A DNA stretch of 30,264 nt from a virus. Below the pieces are notes generated by a model. That model searched no databases. It was given only the letters and a program-made list of their open reading frames with translations, and was not told where the DNA came from. A program made the translations under genes and the position numbers. The DNA lies in IMG/VR virus record IMGVR_UViG_3300021957_000191, positions 1-30,264 of that record; one strand, written 5' to 3'. Below, in pieces: positions 19,079-26,176 of the stretch; position 1 is the first letter of the stretch, and the number at the start of each line of letters is the position of its first letter.

Positions 19079-20032
19079 ATGCCAGCACCGCGAAAAACAA
19101 CAAATTATCTTAATAATAAGGATATTCTTAAAGAGATCCATAAAAGTAAAACATCTTACTGTTACTATACTAAGAAAGATTATCATCAGTTTGATTTAAT
19201 CACTGACCTTGATCTTGCTACTGAAGGACAGTCAGGTATTGAAAAGAGTCTAGCATGGGCAGTTAAGCCTGAACAGATTCAACAAGCAAAAGAAAACAAA
19301 GCCGCTCGTCTTTCAGCAGAGCAAGGGTTGACAGGTAAAAATAAAATCGACCCAGCAACTATTGAGGTTGACGGTCTAATGTTTAGAGTTATGACTTGGG
19401 ATCATATTCCTGTTGCTCAAAAGCAACCTAGAAAAGTTGTTAAGAAAAAGAAAGCGGTTGACATTATTGATTTTGAAGATGACTTAAGTGCAAACAAAGA
19501 CTTATTTGATGACATTGAAGATAAGAAAACAAAGAAAGAAGTTCAAGACCTAGTTCATGTGAAAGTTAACTTCCCTCCTTTTCAACATTTTCGTTTAGAT
19601 GCTGAAACAATGTCTACTCACTTAGTTGGTAAATCGCATTGGAAAGGTGGTCTTAAAACAGGTAAGTTTACTGCAACAGACGGTAACCTTACAGATAAAC
19701 TAGCACGTATGTATATTATGCTGTGTGAAAAGTATGCTATGAAGTTTAACTGGCGTGGCTACACATACAATGATGAAATGAGACAAAGTGCTATCCTTCA
19801 ATTGACTTACGTAGGCTTAAGATTTAACGAAGCCAAGTCAGCAAATCCGTTCGCATACTATACTGCGGCAATCACAAACAGTTTCTGTCGAGTTCTTAAC
19901 TCTGAGAAACGTAACCAAAACATCAGAGACGATATTTTAGAAATGAATGGGTTAAATCCTTCATTCACTCGTCAAATGAAGGACTACAACGGTCTGGGTT
20001 ACGAGAAGAAAGCAGAAGCATACTCTGAATAA
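19079..20032 (+). CDS. gp55: Late-transcription sigma factor gp55-like with long N-terminal extension
   Basis: The C-terminal part (residues about 170-305) resembles the T4-like late sigma gp55: LARMYIMLCEKYAMKFNWRG, YTYNDEMRQSAILQLTYVGL, ANPFAYYTAAITNSFCRVLN and SEKRNQNIRDDILEM. This is the reduced sigma region 2 that recognises TATAAATA-type late promoters with host core polymerase. T4 gp55 is 185 aa; this protein has 317. The additional residues 1-165 hold a second block (NKDILKEIHKSKTSYCYY, then YHQFDLI, then GLMFRVMTWDHIP) and a Lys/Asp/Glu-rich linker (about 116-155). The ATG has an AGAGGA ribosome site 6 nt upstream. It is followed by a terminator hairpin and then gp47-gp46, the cluster order familiar from marine T4-like phages. 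Confidence 0.88.
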   Translation: MPAPRKTTNYLNNKDILKEIHKSKTSYCYYTKKDYHQFDLITDLDLATEGQSGIEKSLAWAVKPEQIQQAKENKAARLSAEQGLTGKNKIDPATIEVDGLMFRVMTWDHIPVAQKQPRKVVKKKKAVDIIDFEDDLSANKDLFDDIEDKKTKKEVQDLVHVKVNFPPFQHFRLDAETMSTHLVGKSHWKGGLKTGKFTATDGNLTDKLARMYIMLCEKYAMKFNWRGYTYNDEMRQSAILQLTYVGLRFNEAKSANPFAYYTAAITNSFCRVLNSEKRNQNIRDDILEMNGLNPSFTRQMKDYNGLGYEKKAEAYSE

Positions 20033-20043
20033 CACTTTCGGGC

Positions 20044-20071
20044 AAGCAAGGCATCCAAATGTCTTGCTTTT
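20044..20071 (+). terminator. Rho-independent terminator after gp55
   Basis: An 11-bp stem (AAGCAAGGCAT / ATGTCTTGCTT, one G-U pair) with a CCAA loop lies 12 nt after the gp55 stop. The T run at 20068-20071 is short and partly in the stem. The 3' arm also contains the -35 box of the next promoter. Confidence 0.65.
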
Positions 20072-20092
20072 CCTGCCTATGTCATGTATAAT
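20064..20092 (+). promoter_or_regulatory. Sigma70-type promoter for gp47-gp46-radical SAM-nuclease operon
   Basis: TTGCTT (20064-20069), a spacer of exactly 17 nt, and a perfect TATAAT (20087-20092). Predicted transcript start is near 20099, about 20 nt before the gp47 ATG. This is the best host-type promoter in the window. Confidence 0.7.
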
Positions 20093-20119
20093 AGATGTTG
20101 AATACTGGGAAAACTAATT

Positions 20120-21136
20120 ATGAGTAATCTTTTTAAAAAGGCAGCCGTATTCACAGATATACATTTCGGTATGAAAAGCAATAGCATTCAACATAACCGA
20201 GATTGTAGTGATTTTGTGGATTGGTTCATTGAGAAATCAATAGAAGAAGGATGTGAAACGTGTTTGTTCTTGGGTGATTGGAATCATCATAGAGCAAGTA
20301 TCAACATGCACACCTTACAATTCGGACTCAATGCATTAGAGAAATTAAACAATGCATTTGAGAAAGTATACTTCATTACAGGCAACCACGATCTGTATTA
20401 CAGAGACAAACGAGACATTCATTCAGTCGAATGGGCTAAACATCTTAAGAACGTAGTCATTGTCGATCACTTTATCGAAGAAGGCGACTGTGTTATTGCT
20501 CCTTGGTTGTGTGGTGACGATTATAAACTACTTAAAAAGAAGAAAGGTAAATATCTCTTTGCTCACTTAGAGTTGCCATACTTCTATATGAATGCTATGA
20601 TAGAAATGCCCGATCACGGAGAAACAAATGCTGATCATTTAGGACATTTCGATAAAGTCTTCTCAGGGCATTTCCATAAACGTCAAGCAAAGAAAAATAT
20701 TTGGTATATGGGTAATGCATTCCCGCATAACTATGCAGATGCAGGTGATGATGCTAGAGGCATGATGGTACTTGAATGGGATAAGGAACCAGAGTTTCAT
20801 TCATGGCCCGATCAACCTGTATATAGAGTTTATAAACTAAGTGAAGTATTAGATAACCCAGACGGGTTGCTAATTAAGAATGCTCATGTTAGAGTACACT
20901 TAGACATTGATATATCTTATGAAGAATCTAACTTTATAAGAGAACAATTGATACCGGAACATGGACTCAGAGAAATGTCTTTGATTCCTGTTAAGAATGA
21001 TGAACATGCACAAGACTTAGCACCCGGAGAGATATCATTTGAAAGTGTCGATTCGATTATTATCGAACAAATTAAAAACATAGAATCTGATTTCTATGAC
21101 AAAGGTGTACTACTGGAGATTTATCAGTCTATATGA
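20120..21136 (+). CDS. gp47: Recombination nuclease subunit gp47 (Mre11/SbcD family phosphoesterase)
   Basis: The 338-aa protein has the calcineurin-like phosphoesterase motifs in order: FTDIHFG (D13, H15), FLGDWNHH (G52-D53), ITGNHD (G88-D91), FAHLELPYF, and SGHFHKR (H184, H186). These bind the two catalytic metal ions. With gp46 it forms the Mre11-Rad50-like complex that in T4 resects DNA ends for recombination-dependent replication and helps degrade host DNA. Length equals that of T4 gp47 (about 339 aa). The stop overlaps the gp46 start (ATGA), which favours coupled translation and 1:1 complex formation. The ribosome site (GGGA, about 11 nt upstream) is weak. Confidence 0.95.
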   Translation: MSNLFKKAAVFTDIHFGMKSNSIQHNRDCSDFVDWFIEKSIEEGCETCLFLGDWNHHRASINMHTLQFGLNALEKLNNAFEKVYFITGNHDLYYRDKRDIHSVEWAKHLKNVVIVDHFIEEGDCVIAPWLCGDDYKLLKKKKGKYLFAHLELPYFYMNAMIEMPDHGETNADHLGHFDKVFSGHFHKRQAKKNIWYMGNAFPHNYADAGDDARGMMVLEWDKEPEFHSWPDQPVYRVYKLSEVLDNPDGLLIKNAHVRVHLDIDISYEESNFIREQLIPEHGLREMSLIPVKNDEHAQDLAPGEISFESVDSIIIEQIKNIESDFYDKGVLLEIYQSI

Positions 21137-22899
21137 TCAATTTAAAACATGTAACTCTCAGAAACTTCCTAAGTGTGGGCTCTGTTACTCAAGCAGTTGA
21201 TTTAGATAACAAAGAACTCACTCTTATCTTAGGGGACAACTTAGACTTAGGCGGAGATGGTGCTAGAAATGGTACTGGTAAGACTACACTCATTCAAGCC
21301 GTCAGTTATGCATTGTATGGTGTTCCGCTTAATAACATCAAAGCAAACAATTTAATCAATAGAACAAACGGCAAAGGCATGATGGTCACACTAGACTTTG
21401 AAGCCAATGGTGTTGAGTATCGTATTGAACGTGGTCGTAAGCCTCATGGCATGAAGTTCTTTATCAACGGAACAGAAGAAGATGATAACGAAGCACAAGG
21501 CGAGAATAAAGAGACTCAGAAACTTATAGAAGACATCATAGGCATGTCTTCAGTTATGTTTAGAAACATCGTTGCACTCAATACATACAGTCAACCGTTC
21601 TTAAGTATGACACAAGGACAACAACGTGATATCATTGAGCAATTGCTCGGTATCACACTGCTATCAGAAAAAGCAGAGAAGATAAAAGTAAAGATTAAAG
21701 CCAATAAAGAAGAAATACAAGCAGAAGAATTTAAAGTACAAGCAATAGAAGAAGCAAACAAACGAATTGAAGAACAAATCGATAGTCTTAAAAAGAGAGC
21801 AAGACTATGGGATAACAAGACAGCAGAAGACATTAACACATTAAAGAATCAAATTATAAGATTAGAAGAATTAGATATTGATGCCGAATTACTTGGACAC
21901 AATCAATTAACTGTGTACAATGCCTTAGTTAAAGATCATGCAGATATTGACAAATTAATTACTAGAACTAATAATGATGTTGTTAGAGAAGCAAAGGCTG
22001 TTAGCAAGTTTGAGAAAGAATTAGATGTACTAAAAACGAACAAATGTCACACTTGTGGACAAGACTTCCATGATGATGTGCATACACAGGTGTTAGCAGA
22101 CAAAGAAGAAAGTCTATTAGAACATACTAAACACTTAACCGAACTAGCAGAAGTACAAGTAGAACTAGAAGGTGAAAAGAATTCATTGTTTGAAATAGGA
22201 GAACGTCCTAACTTGTTTTATGCTTCAGAATCTGAGGCTATTGAACACAAAAACAAGATCAAAGACCTTAAGGGGCAAGTGTCTCGTAAAGAGACTGACG
22301 AAAATCCGTATATAGATCAGATATCTGAGATGGAAACGAATGCAATCCAAGAAGCAAACTTTGACAAAATAAACGGGTTGTCACGTGTAGGAGATCATCA
22401 GAAGTTCTTACTCGACCTATTAACAAGTAAAGATTCGTTTGTACGTAAGAAGATTATTGATCAAAACTTATCATATTTAAATTCTCGTTTAACTTCATAC
22501 TTAGATAAAATGGGTCTACCACATCAAGTTGTGTTCCAAAACGATTTAAGTGTAGAAATTACAGAATTGGGTAGAGAACTAGACTTTGATAACTTAAGTA
22601 GAGGGGAACGTAATAGATTGATCTTAGGATTATCATTTGCATTTAGAGATGTGTGGGAGAACTTATACTTCCCAATCAATACATTGTTCATTGATGAGTT
22701 GATTGACTCTGGACTAGACACAATAGGTGTTGAGAATGCTATGGCTATTCTTAAAGACATGACTCGTAATCGTAGCAAGTCTGTTTGGTTAGTATCACAT
22801 AGAGAAGAACTAGCAGGAAGAGTTGCTAGTGTCTTACAAGTTATTAAAGAGAACGGATTTACAACATACAATTCAACAAGAGATATGGAAAATCTGTGA
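21133..22899 (+). CDS. gp46: Recombination nuclease subunit gp46 (Rad50/SbcC family ATPase)
   Basis: The 588-aa SMC-like ATPase has a Walker A loop (GARNGTGKTT, residues about 43-52), long coiled-coil segments (about 165-290 and 315-400) around a zinc hook (CHTC, C305 and C308), the ABC signature (LSRGERNRLILGLSFAF, about 485-502) and Walker B (NTLFIDELIDSGLD, about 515-528). It would clamp DNA and drive the gp47 nuclease by ATP hydrolysis. T4 gp46 is about 560 aa, so all parts are present. It overlaps gp47 by 4 nt (ATGA) and the radical SAM gene by 4 nt (GTGA). Confidence 0.95.
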   Translation: MINLKHVTLRNFLSVGSVTQAVDLDNKELTLILGDNLDLGGDGARNGTGKTTLIQAVSYALYGVPLNNIKANNLINRTNGKGMMVTLDFEANGVEYRIERGRKPHGMKFFINGTEEDDNEAQGENKETQKLIEDIIGMSSVMFRNIVALNTYSQPFLSMTQGQQRDIIEQLLGITLLSEKAEKIKVKIKANKEEIQAEEFKVQAIEEANKRIEEQIDSLKKRARLWDNKTAEDINTLKNQIIRLEELDIDAELLGHNQLTVYNALVKDHADIDKLITRTNNDVVREAKAVSKFEKELDVLKTNKCHTCGQDFHDDVHTQVLADKEESLLEHTKHLTELAEVQVELEGEKNSLFEIGERPNLFYASESEAIEHKNKIKDLKGQVSRKETDENPYIDQISEMETNAIQEANFDKINGLSRVGDHQKFLLDLLTSKDSFVRKKIIDQNLSYLNSRLTSYLDKMGLPHQVVFQNDLSVEITELGRELDFDNLSRGERNRLILGLSFAFRDVWENLYFPINTLFIDELIDSGLDTIGVENAMAILKDMTRNRSKSVWLVSHREELAGRVASVLQVIKENGFTTYNSTRDMENL

Positions 22900-23912
22900 G
22901 TTTAGCACTATGGCACTGGCACATTGAGATCAGCAGTAAATGTACACTAAAGTGTCCTAGATGCCCTAGACAAGAAGTTCCTGACACATTAGTCAGTACT
23001 GAACTTAAACTAGACTTCTTTAAACAAAACTTTCCTGCGTTCTTTATATTAGAACACGTAGAAAAACTAACATTCTGTGGTGACGATGGTGATCCTATCT
23101 ATGCACATGACTTCATTGAAGTCATCCAGTATTTCAAATCTATAAAGCCTAGTATAGCAATCATTATCGTTACTAACGGATCGTACAAAAACGAAGACTG
23201 GTGGACGAGACTAGCAGAACTACTAGACGAACAAGATCAGATACACTTCAGTATAGACGGCTGGAACCATGAGAGTAATAATATCTATAGAATCAATTCT
23301 AATTGGTCTAGCATCATTACAGGCGTCTCTATCATCAACGATAAGTCTAACTGTTACACCGTATGGGACGCAATAGGCTTTAAGTTTAACGAAGATAAGA
23401 TCGAAGACATGCAAAACTATGCAAAAGAGTTAGGCTTTGATGCGTTTCAATTAACAAGAAGCACTAAGTTCGGTAAGATATACGAAGACTCTTATGGGAA
23501 AGAAGATGCTTTACAACCACGTGATGATCTGTTATCATCTAGTCATAGATTTGAAAGAGAAGTGTTTACATTTACAAACAAGACGATTAAAGAACCTTGG
23601 ATGAAGACAAACATTAAACTGTACGATGAATCTAAGTTAGTAGGTAATGAACGACCTCTATGTCATATAGGCAATAAAGGTAGTTACATTAATGCTAGAG
23701 GAGAATTTTATCCATGCTGTTGGGTCGCAACAAGATACGGACACAACAATAAATGGAACGAAATTGGCAAGAAATATAATCTCCATGAATTGAGATTACC
23801 CAAAATTGTAAAAGATAAATTCTGGGAAGCCGACTTTATACATGACTCTTATGAGTGCCAGACAAAATGTGCCCATCATAGAGTAGATAAAAATTATGCC
23901 ACCGAGTGGTAA
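22896..23912 (+). CDS. Radical SAM protein with SPASM-like C-terminal cysteines
   Basis: The 338-aa protein begins with the radical SAM signature IEISSKCTLKCPRCPRQ (C16, C20, C23; CX3CX2C), which holds the 4Fe-4S cluster that cleaves S-adenosylmethionine. Further family features are FCGDDGDPIY (residues 60-69, in place of the usual GGEP motif) and IIIVTNGS. The C-terminal part has C256, C274-C275 (near GEFYPCCW) and C321/C325, which resembles a SPASM auxiliary-cluster domain as found in enzymes modifying peptides or acting as maturases. The substrate is unknown and no small precursor peptide gene lies next to it. The start is GTG, in a 4-nt overlap with the gp46 stop, with GGAA about 8 nt upstream. 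Co-translation with gp46 suggests expression with the recombination genes; a direct functional link is not shown. Confidence 0.85.
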   Translation: MSLALWHWHIEISSKCTLKCPRCPRQEVPDTLVSTELKLDFFKQNFPAFFILEHVEKLTFCGDDGDPIYAHDFIEVIQYFKSIKPSIAIIIVTNGSYKNEDWWTRLAELLDEQDQIHFSIDGWNHESNNIYRINSNWSSIITGVSIINDKSNCYTVWDAIGFKFNEDKIEDMQNYAKELGFDAFQLTRSTKFGKIYEDSYGKEDALQPRDDLLSSSHRFEREVFTFTNKTIKEPWMKTNIKLYDESKLVGNERPLCHIGNKGSYINARGEFYPCCWVATRYGHNNKWNEIGKKYNLHELRLPKIVKDKFWEADFIHDSYECQTKCAHHRVDKNYATEW

Positions 23913-23929
23913 GGAGATAACTACTAATA

Positions 23930-24517
23930 ATGCCATCACCATCTAAGAATAAAGGATCAGGATTTGAAAGAGAAGTCGCAAGATATCTTTCAGAAACTTA
24001 CGAAGAAAGTTTTATCAGAGCGCCTGGATCAGGTGCATATGTAGGTGGCAAAAATCAAACACGTACAGAAATTTTACATGAAGGACAAATCAGAAGTTTT
24101 AAAGGGGACATTGTTCCTGGAGAAAGTTTCTATAAGTTAAACATAGAATGTAAGTTCTATGCAGATTTTCCTTTTCATCAACTTCTATCAGGCTCATGTA
24201 GAGTCTTAGAAGAATGGCTCGACCAGTTAATGGATGTGCATGATGAAGGAGATTTTGATGTACTCTTTATGAAGTTTAATCGTAAAGGTCGGTTTGTATG
24301 TGTTCCGAGTAAATACACATTCGTAAGTGACCAGTTCATTTATTACACATCAGACAAACATTCTGACTGGGTAATATTTGCTTGGGATCACTTTTTTCAT
24401 TTTAACAAAGATATATTTAAAGCATACGCAGGCGACACAGAGACCAACTCAGAACCCACCGTTGACACCAAGTCACAACTATCCTTAAACACAACCACAA
24501 CTAAAATAGACTTTTAA
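23930..24517 (+). CDS. PD-(D/E)XK nuclease, Holliday-junction-resolvase-like
   Basis: The 195-aa protein has the order of motifs of the PD-(D/E)XK fold: an N-terminal KGSGFEREVARYLSE helix (conserved Glu), an acidic position KGDIVPG (D60), and NIECKFY (E73 and K75 of the ExK pair). The arrangement resembles Hjc/RecB-like nucleases used by phages as resolvases or recombination nucleases. The C-terminal 25 residues are Thr/Asn-rich and probably disordered. A strong AAGGAG overlaps the radical SAM stop, but is 13 nt from the ATG. It is the last gene of the gp47 operon, so a role in branched-DNA processing beside gp46/47 fits. Enzymatic specificity (junction cleavage or other) cannot be read from the sequence. 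Confidence 0.75.
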   Translation: MPSPSKNKGSGFEREVARYLSETYEESFIRAPGSGAYVGGKNQTRTEILHEGQIRSFKGDIVPGESFYKLNIECKFYADFPFHQLLSGSCRVLEEWLDQLMDVHDEGDFDVLFMKFNRKGRFVCVPSKYTFVSDQFIYYTSDKHSDWVIFAWDHFFHFNKDIFKAYAGDTETNSEPTVDTKSQLSLNTTTTKIDF

Positions 24518-24522
24518 CATAT

Positions 24523-24901
24523 AGTATAGTCGTAATTTATACTCGACTCTCCTTGAGGAACCCATTGTAGTGATGGGCAACAGAACTGGAGTAGTGTCTT
24601 ACAGACATATAAACCGACAAGGCAATCGTTATGGTAGCGAACCTTGAATGAGTCTATATCTATTTTGATTTGATGATATAGAACATGCGTTGCTGAGAGG
24701 TCATGCTTATTAGTATGATTGGCTCAACTACAACCCAGCAAACTTTACAGGGCAACCGGTAGCAATCGTTAATAGTAACGTTAATGATTGGGGATAATCA
24801 ACATGGATGACAGGGGGTAATGAGAACCTGAACCGTGGTAGTGTTTGATAGCACTACCATGGCTTCTAAAAGGTAATAAGTCTTCTAACATTATCCTTTT
24901 A
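24523..24901 (+). ncRNA. Candidate large structured RNA of unknown class
   Basis: This gene-free stretch folds by eye into consecutive hairpins. Positions: 24523-24528/24538-24543; 24546-24552/24588-24595 enclosing 24561-24565/24573-24577; 24618-24622/24642-24646 enclosing 24627-24630/24636-24639; 24653-24660/24675-24682; a three-tier stem 24690-24695/24736-24741, 24697-24699/24723-24725, 24701-24706/24713-24718; 24763-24772/24781-24790; an 11-bp stem 24833-24843/24852-24862; and 24867-24877/24890-24901. Four stems contain one T-G pair each, which pairs as G-U only in plus-strand RNA. A 10-base repeat GCAATCGTTA occurs at 24622 and 24762, each time starting a similar small hairpin. No long reading frame exists. 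I found no match to tRNA, tmRNA, RNase P, intron or riboswitch consensus that I know. It could be co-transcribed with the nuclease operon. Boundaries are approximate. Confidence 0.6.
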
Positions 24902-24959
24902 AAATAATAGATTAACCGTTTAAAAAGAAATTACGAATGAACGAAGTGAATGAGTAATT

Positions 24960-24981
24960 AAGTTCTCGTAAGAGAACTTTT
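24960..24981 (+). terminator. Terminator-like hairpin ending the plus-strand unit
   Basis: An 8-bp stem AAGTTCTC / GAGAACTT with a GTAA (GNRA) loop is followed by a short T run (24978-24981). It lies between the RNA candidate and the 3' end of the minus-strand gp51-position ORF. The short T run makes it modest; the A-T-rich hairpin at 24867-24901 is an alternative stop. Bases 24902-24959 show only the weak stem AATTAC/GTAATT. Confidence 0.45.
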
Positions 24982-25005
24982 AAATAAGACCGAAAAGAAT
25001 ATAGA

Positions 25006-25194
25006 TTAGAAGAATGGCATTTGAGTTTTCTTAGTAGTTTCTAAGTGTTCCTCAACTAAATTGTTTATGGCTTTCCTTTCTGCTTGGGACATGTTAAGGA
25101 TATCTTCATATGAGGCACCACCACGCATATACCAGGCTAAAGTCAATGCGTTCGACTTTATGCCCTGAGTAAATTCTTCATATTTTGATATCAA
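25006..25194 (-). CDS. gp51: Small gp51-position protein, probably made as a -1 frameshift extension of gp26
   Basis: This 62-residue frame (LISKYEEFTQGIKSNAL, then TLAWYMRGGASYEDILNMSQ, ending TKKTQMPFF) directly follows gp26. gp26 is followed by gene 51 in T4, whose product is a baseplate hub assembly catalyst. The AWYMRGG...E-I-N pattern recalls short downstream proteins next to gp26 genes in other T4-like phages; this is from memory. No good start codon exists: the first candidate is a TTG at 25194 with the AAGGGAG Shine-Dalgarno touching it (zero spacing), and the first ATG falls inside the conserved WYMRGG motif. The frame is open upstream, through the gp26 stop region, to a slippery site. 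The expected product is therefore a gp26 fusion of 355 aa, not a free protein. Confidence 0.72.
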   Translation of the reverse strand: MISKYEEFTQGIKSNALTLAWYMRGGASYEDILNMSQAERKAINNLVEEHLETTKKTQMPFF

Positions 25195-25242
25195 CTCCCT
25201 TATCCCTTCAGGGTCGAGTGAAAGGAGTCTTAGACGAAAAAA
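25194..25242 (-). promoter_or_regulatory. Programmed -1 ribosomal frameshift signal (gp26 to gp51)
   Basis: On the minus strand, T TTT TTC (25242-25236) is in the gp26 reading frame with the X XXY YYZ phase. It is followed by a 7-nt spacer containing the gp26 stop, then a stem ACTCCTT (25228-25222) with AAGGGAGT (25201-25194, one bulged G). Its loop contains a CCC-TGAA-GGG mini-hairpin. The -1 frame reads without stop into the downstream ORF. The 3' arm also covers that ORF's only Shine-Dalgarno-like sequence. Confidence 0.75.
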
Positions 25243-26072
25243 TCCGATGCGTTCAATGTAAATGGTTGCTTATATTCATGCCCACATTCTTCACATTTGA
25301 TGTCTAATGGTTTAATTGTTGATTTCTCTCTAAGTTTAGTGTTATGATCTCTTATAGTTTCATAAGTTTTTGTATCAGCATTCTGTAGAAAATCATATAT
25401 ATGATCAGAATTCGTTACCTCTCCTTCTGGAGTAACGATCTTACTAATTGTGTTGGATAAGATTTCCATTGTTAGAATTGTAATATCTTTTAAGGCTTCA
25501 CCACTTACTGCTCCACGTTCTGTTGGATCTTCAATAGCAGATAGACCTTTATACTTTGCTTGAATGTCAAATTGCTTTAGTGCGGCATCATTCATTTTTC
25601 TATAGTCTAAGGGTGAATAGTAAATTTCTAATTCATTCATCTTTAATGGAGTTTCATAATCGCCAGGGCCTAATGATCTAAGTAAAATTTGTAAATTGAT
25701 ACCGTATGTACCTAAAGCCATACATTCTTTGTTTTCACATTCTGATTCTACATCAATTGTTTCTTGTCCACCTGCGGCTTTAATAGAAATTAGTACAGTA
25801 TCTAAATCAGTACTCAATAATGCCCAAGGGTTTTTGATGTCCGGAACACAACTTTTAATGATCTCAACCATAGCCGATCCATTAAACAATGCATCTGGAG
25901 TCTTAGTTGTAATCTCATCGATTGCTGTCATTGGATAGACAGGCAACTCTTTATTTTCTTCAGGCCATACTATGTCTTCTGGTGCGTATGCATCTCCACC
26001 TGAAGGCAAACTGATATGTACTGCCGGTCTACGAAAAAATTGTCGTAGTGGATTATTTTCATTCATTGTCAT
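25230..26072 (-). CDS. gp26: Baseplate hub protein gp26-like, possible tail assembly chaperone
   Basis: The 280-aa product resembles the T4 gp26 base-plate family of marine phages: PLRQFFRRPAVHISLPSGG, then PVYPMTAIDEITTKTPDALF, NGSAMVEIIKSCVPDIKNPW, LLSTDLDTVLISIKAA, and a C-terminal IKCEECGHEYKQPFTLNASD. Four cysteines in two pairs (C112, C117 and C260, C263) could form one zinc site. T4 gp26 is about 208 aa. The ATG at 26072 has a GGGG ribosome site 7 nt upstream; the ATG at 26066 is less well placed. The last codons GAT-TTT-TTC form a -1 slippery site leading into the gp51-position frame. It is transcribed away from the tape-measure candidate on the other strand. gp26/gp51 are needed for hub assembly in T4; the chaperone reading is an inference from the frameshift. 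Confidence 0.82.
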   Translation of the reverse strand: MTMNENNPLRQFFRRPAVHISLPSGGDAYAPEDIVWPEENKELPVYPMTAIDEITTKTPDALFNGSAMVEIIKSCVPDIKNPWALLSTDLDTVLISIKAAGGQETIDVESECENKECMALGTYGINLQILLRSLGPGDYETPLKMNELEIYYSPLDYRKMNDAALKQFDIQAKYKGLSAIEDPTERGAVSGEALKDITILTMEILSNTISKIVTPEGEVTNSDHIYDFLQNADTKTYETIRDHNTKLREKSTIKPLDIKCEECGHEYKQPFTLNASDFFV

Positions 26073-26096
26073 ATATGTTCCCCATAATAAAATACG

Positions 26097-26133
26097 GTAT
26101 TTTTAAATACTAAATACTAGTGCATATATTTAG
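26097..26133. promoter_or_regulatory. Divergent late-promoter region between gp26 and tape measure
   Basis: Plus strand: CTAAATAC at 26110-26117, about 60 nt before the ATG of the 1156-aa gene. The same octamer occurs before gp20. Minus strand: CTAAATAT at 26133-26126 and, from the dyad GTATTT-TT-AAATAC (26097-26110), TAAAAATA, both pointing at gp26. All are imperfect TATAAATA matches; which are active cannot be told. Confidence 0.4.
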
Positions 26134-26176
26134 TGTCCCAAAACCGCACTAAATTAAAAATATAGGATATTGCTGT

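Noticed and set aside
20033-20119. Possible small gene between gp55 and gp47
   Set aside because: The 87-nt gap is fully explained by a terminator hairpin, a promoter and the gp47 leader; no frame with a ribosome site is present.
24690-24862. TPP-riboswitch-like fragments CTGAGA and GAACCTGA in the RNA candidate
   Set aside because: They are about 130 nt apart, the bases expected after GAACCTGA are missing, and no thiamine gene follows.
24523-24901. Group I or II intron, tmRNA, RNase P RNA or tRNA in the gap
   Set aside because: No group I core (P7-type GACTA), no domain V-like 34-mer, no T-loop (GTTCRANTC) with matching acceptor stem, and no RNase P P4 core was found by eye. A covariance-model search would be decisive.
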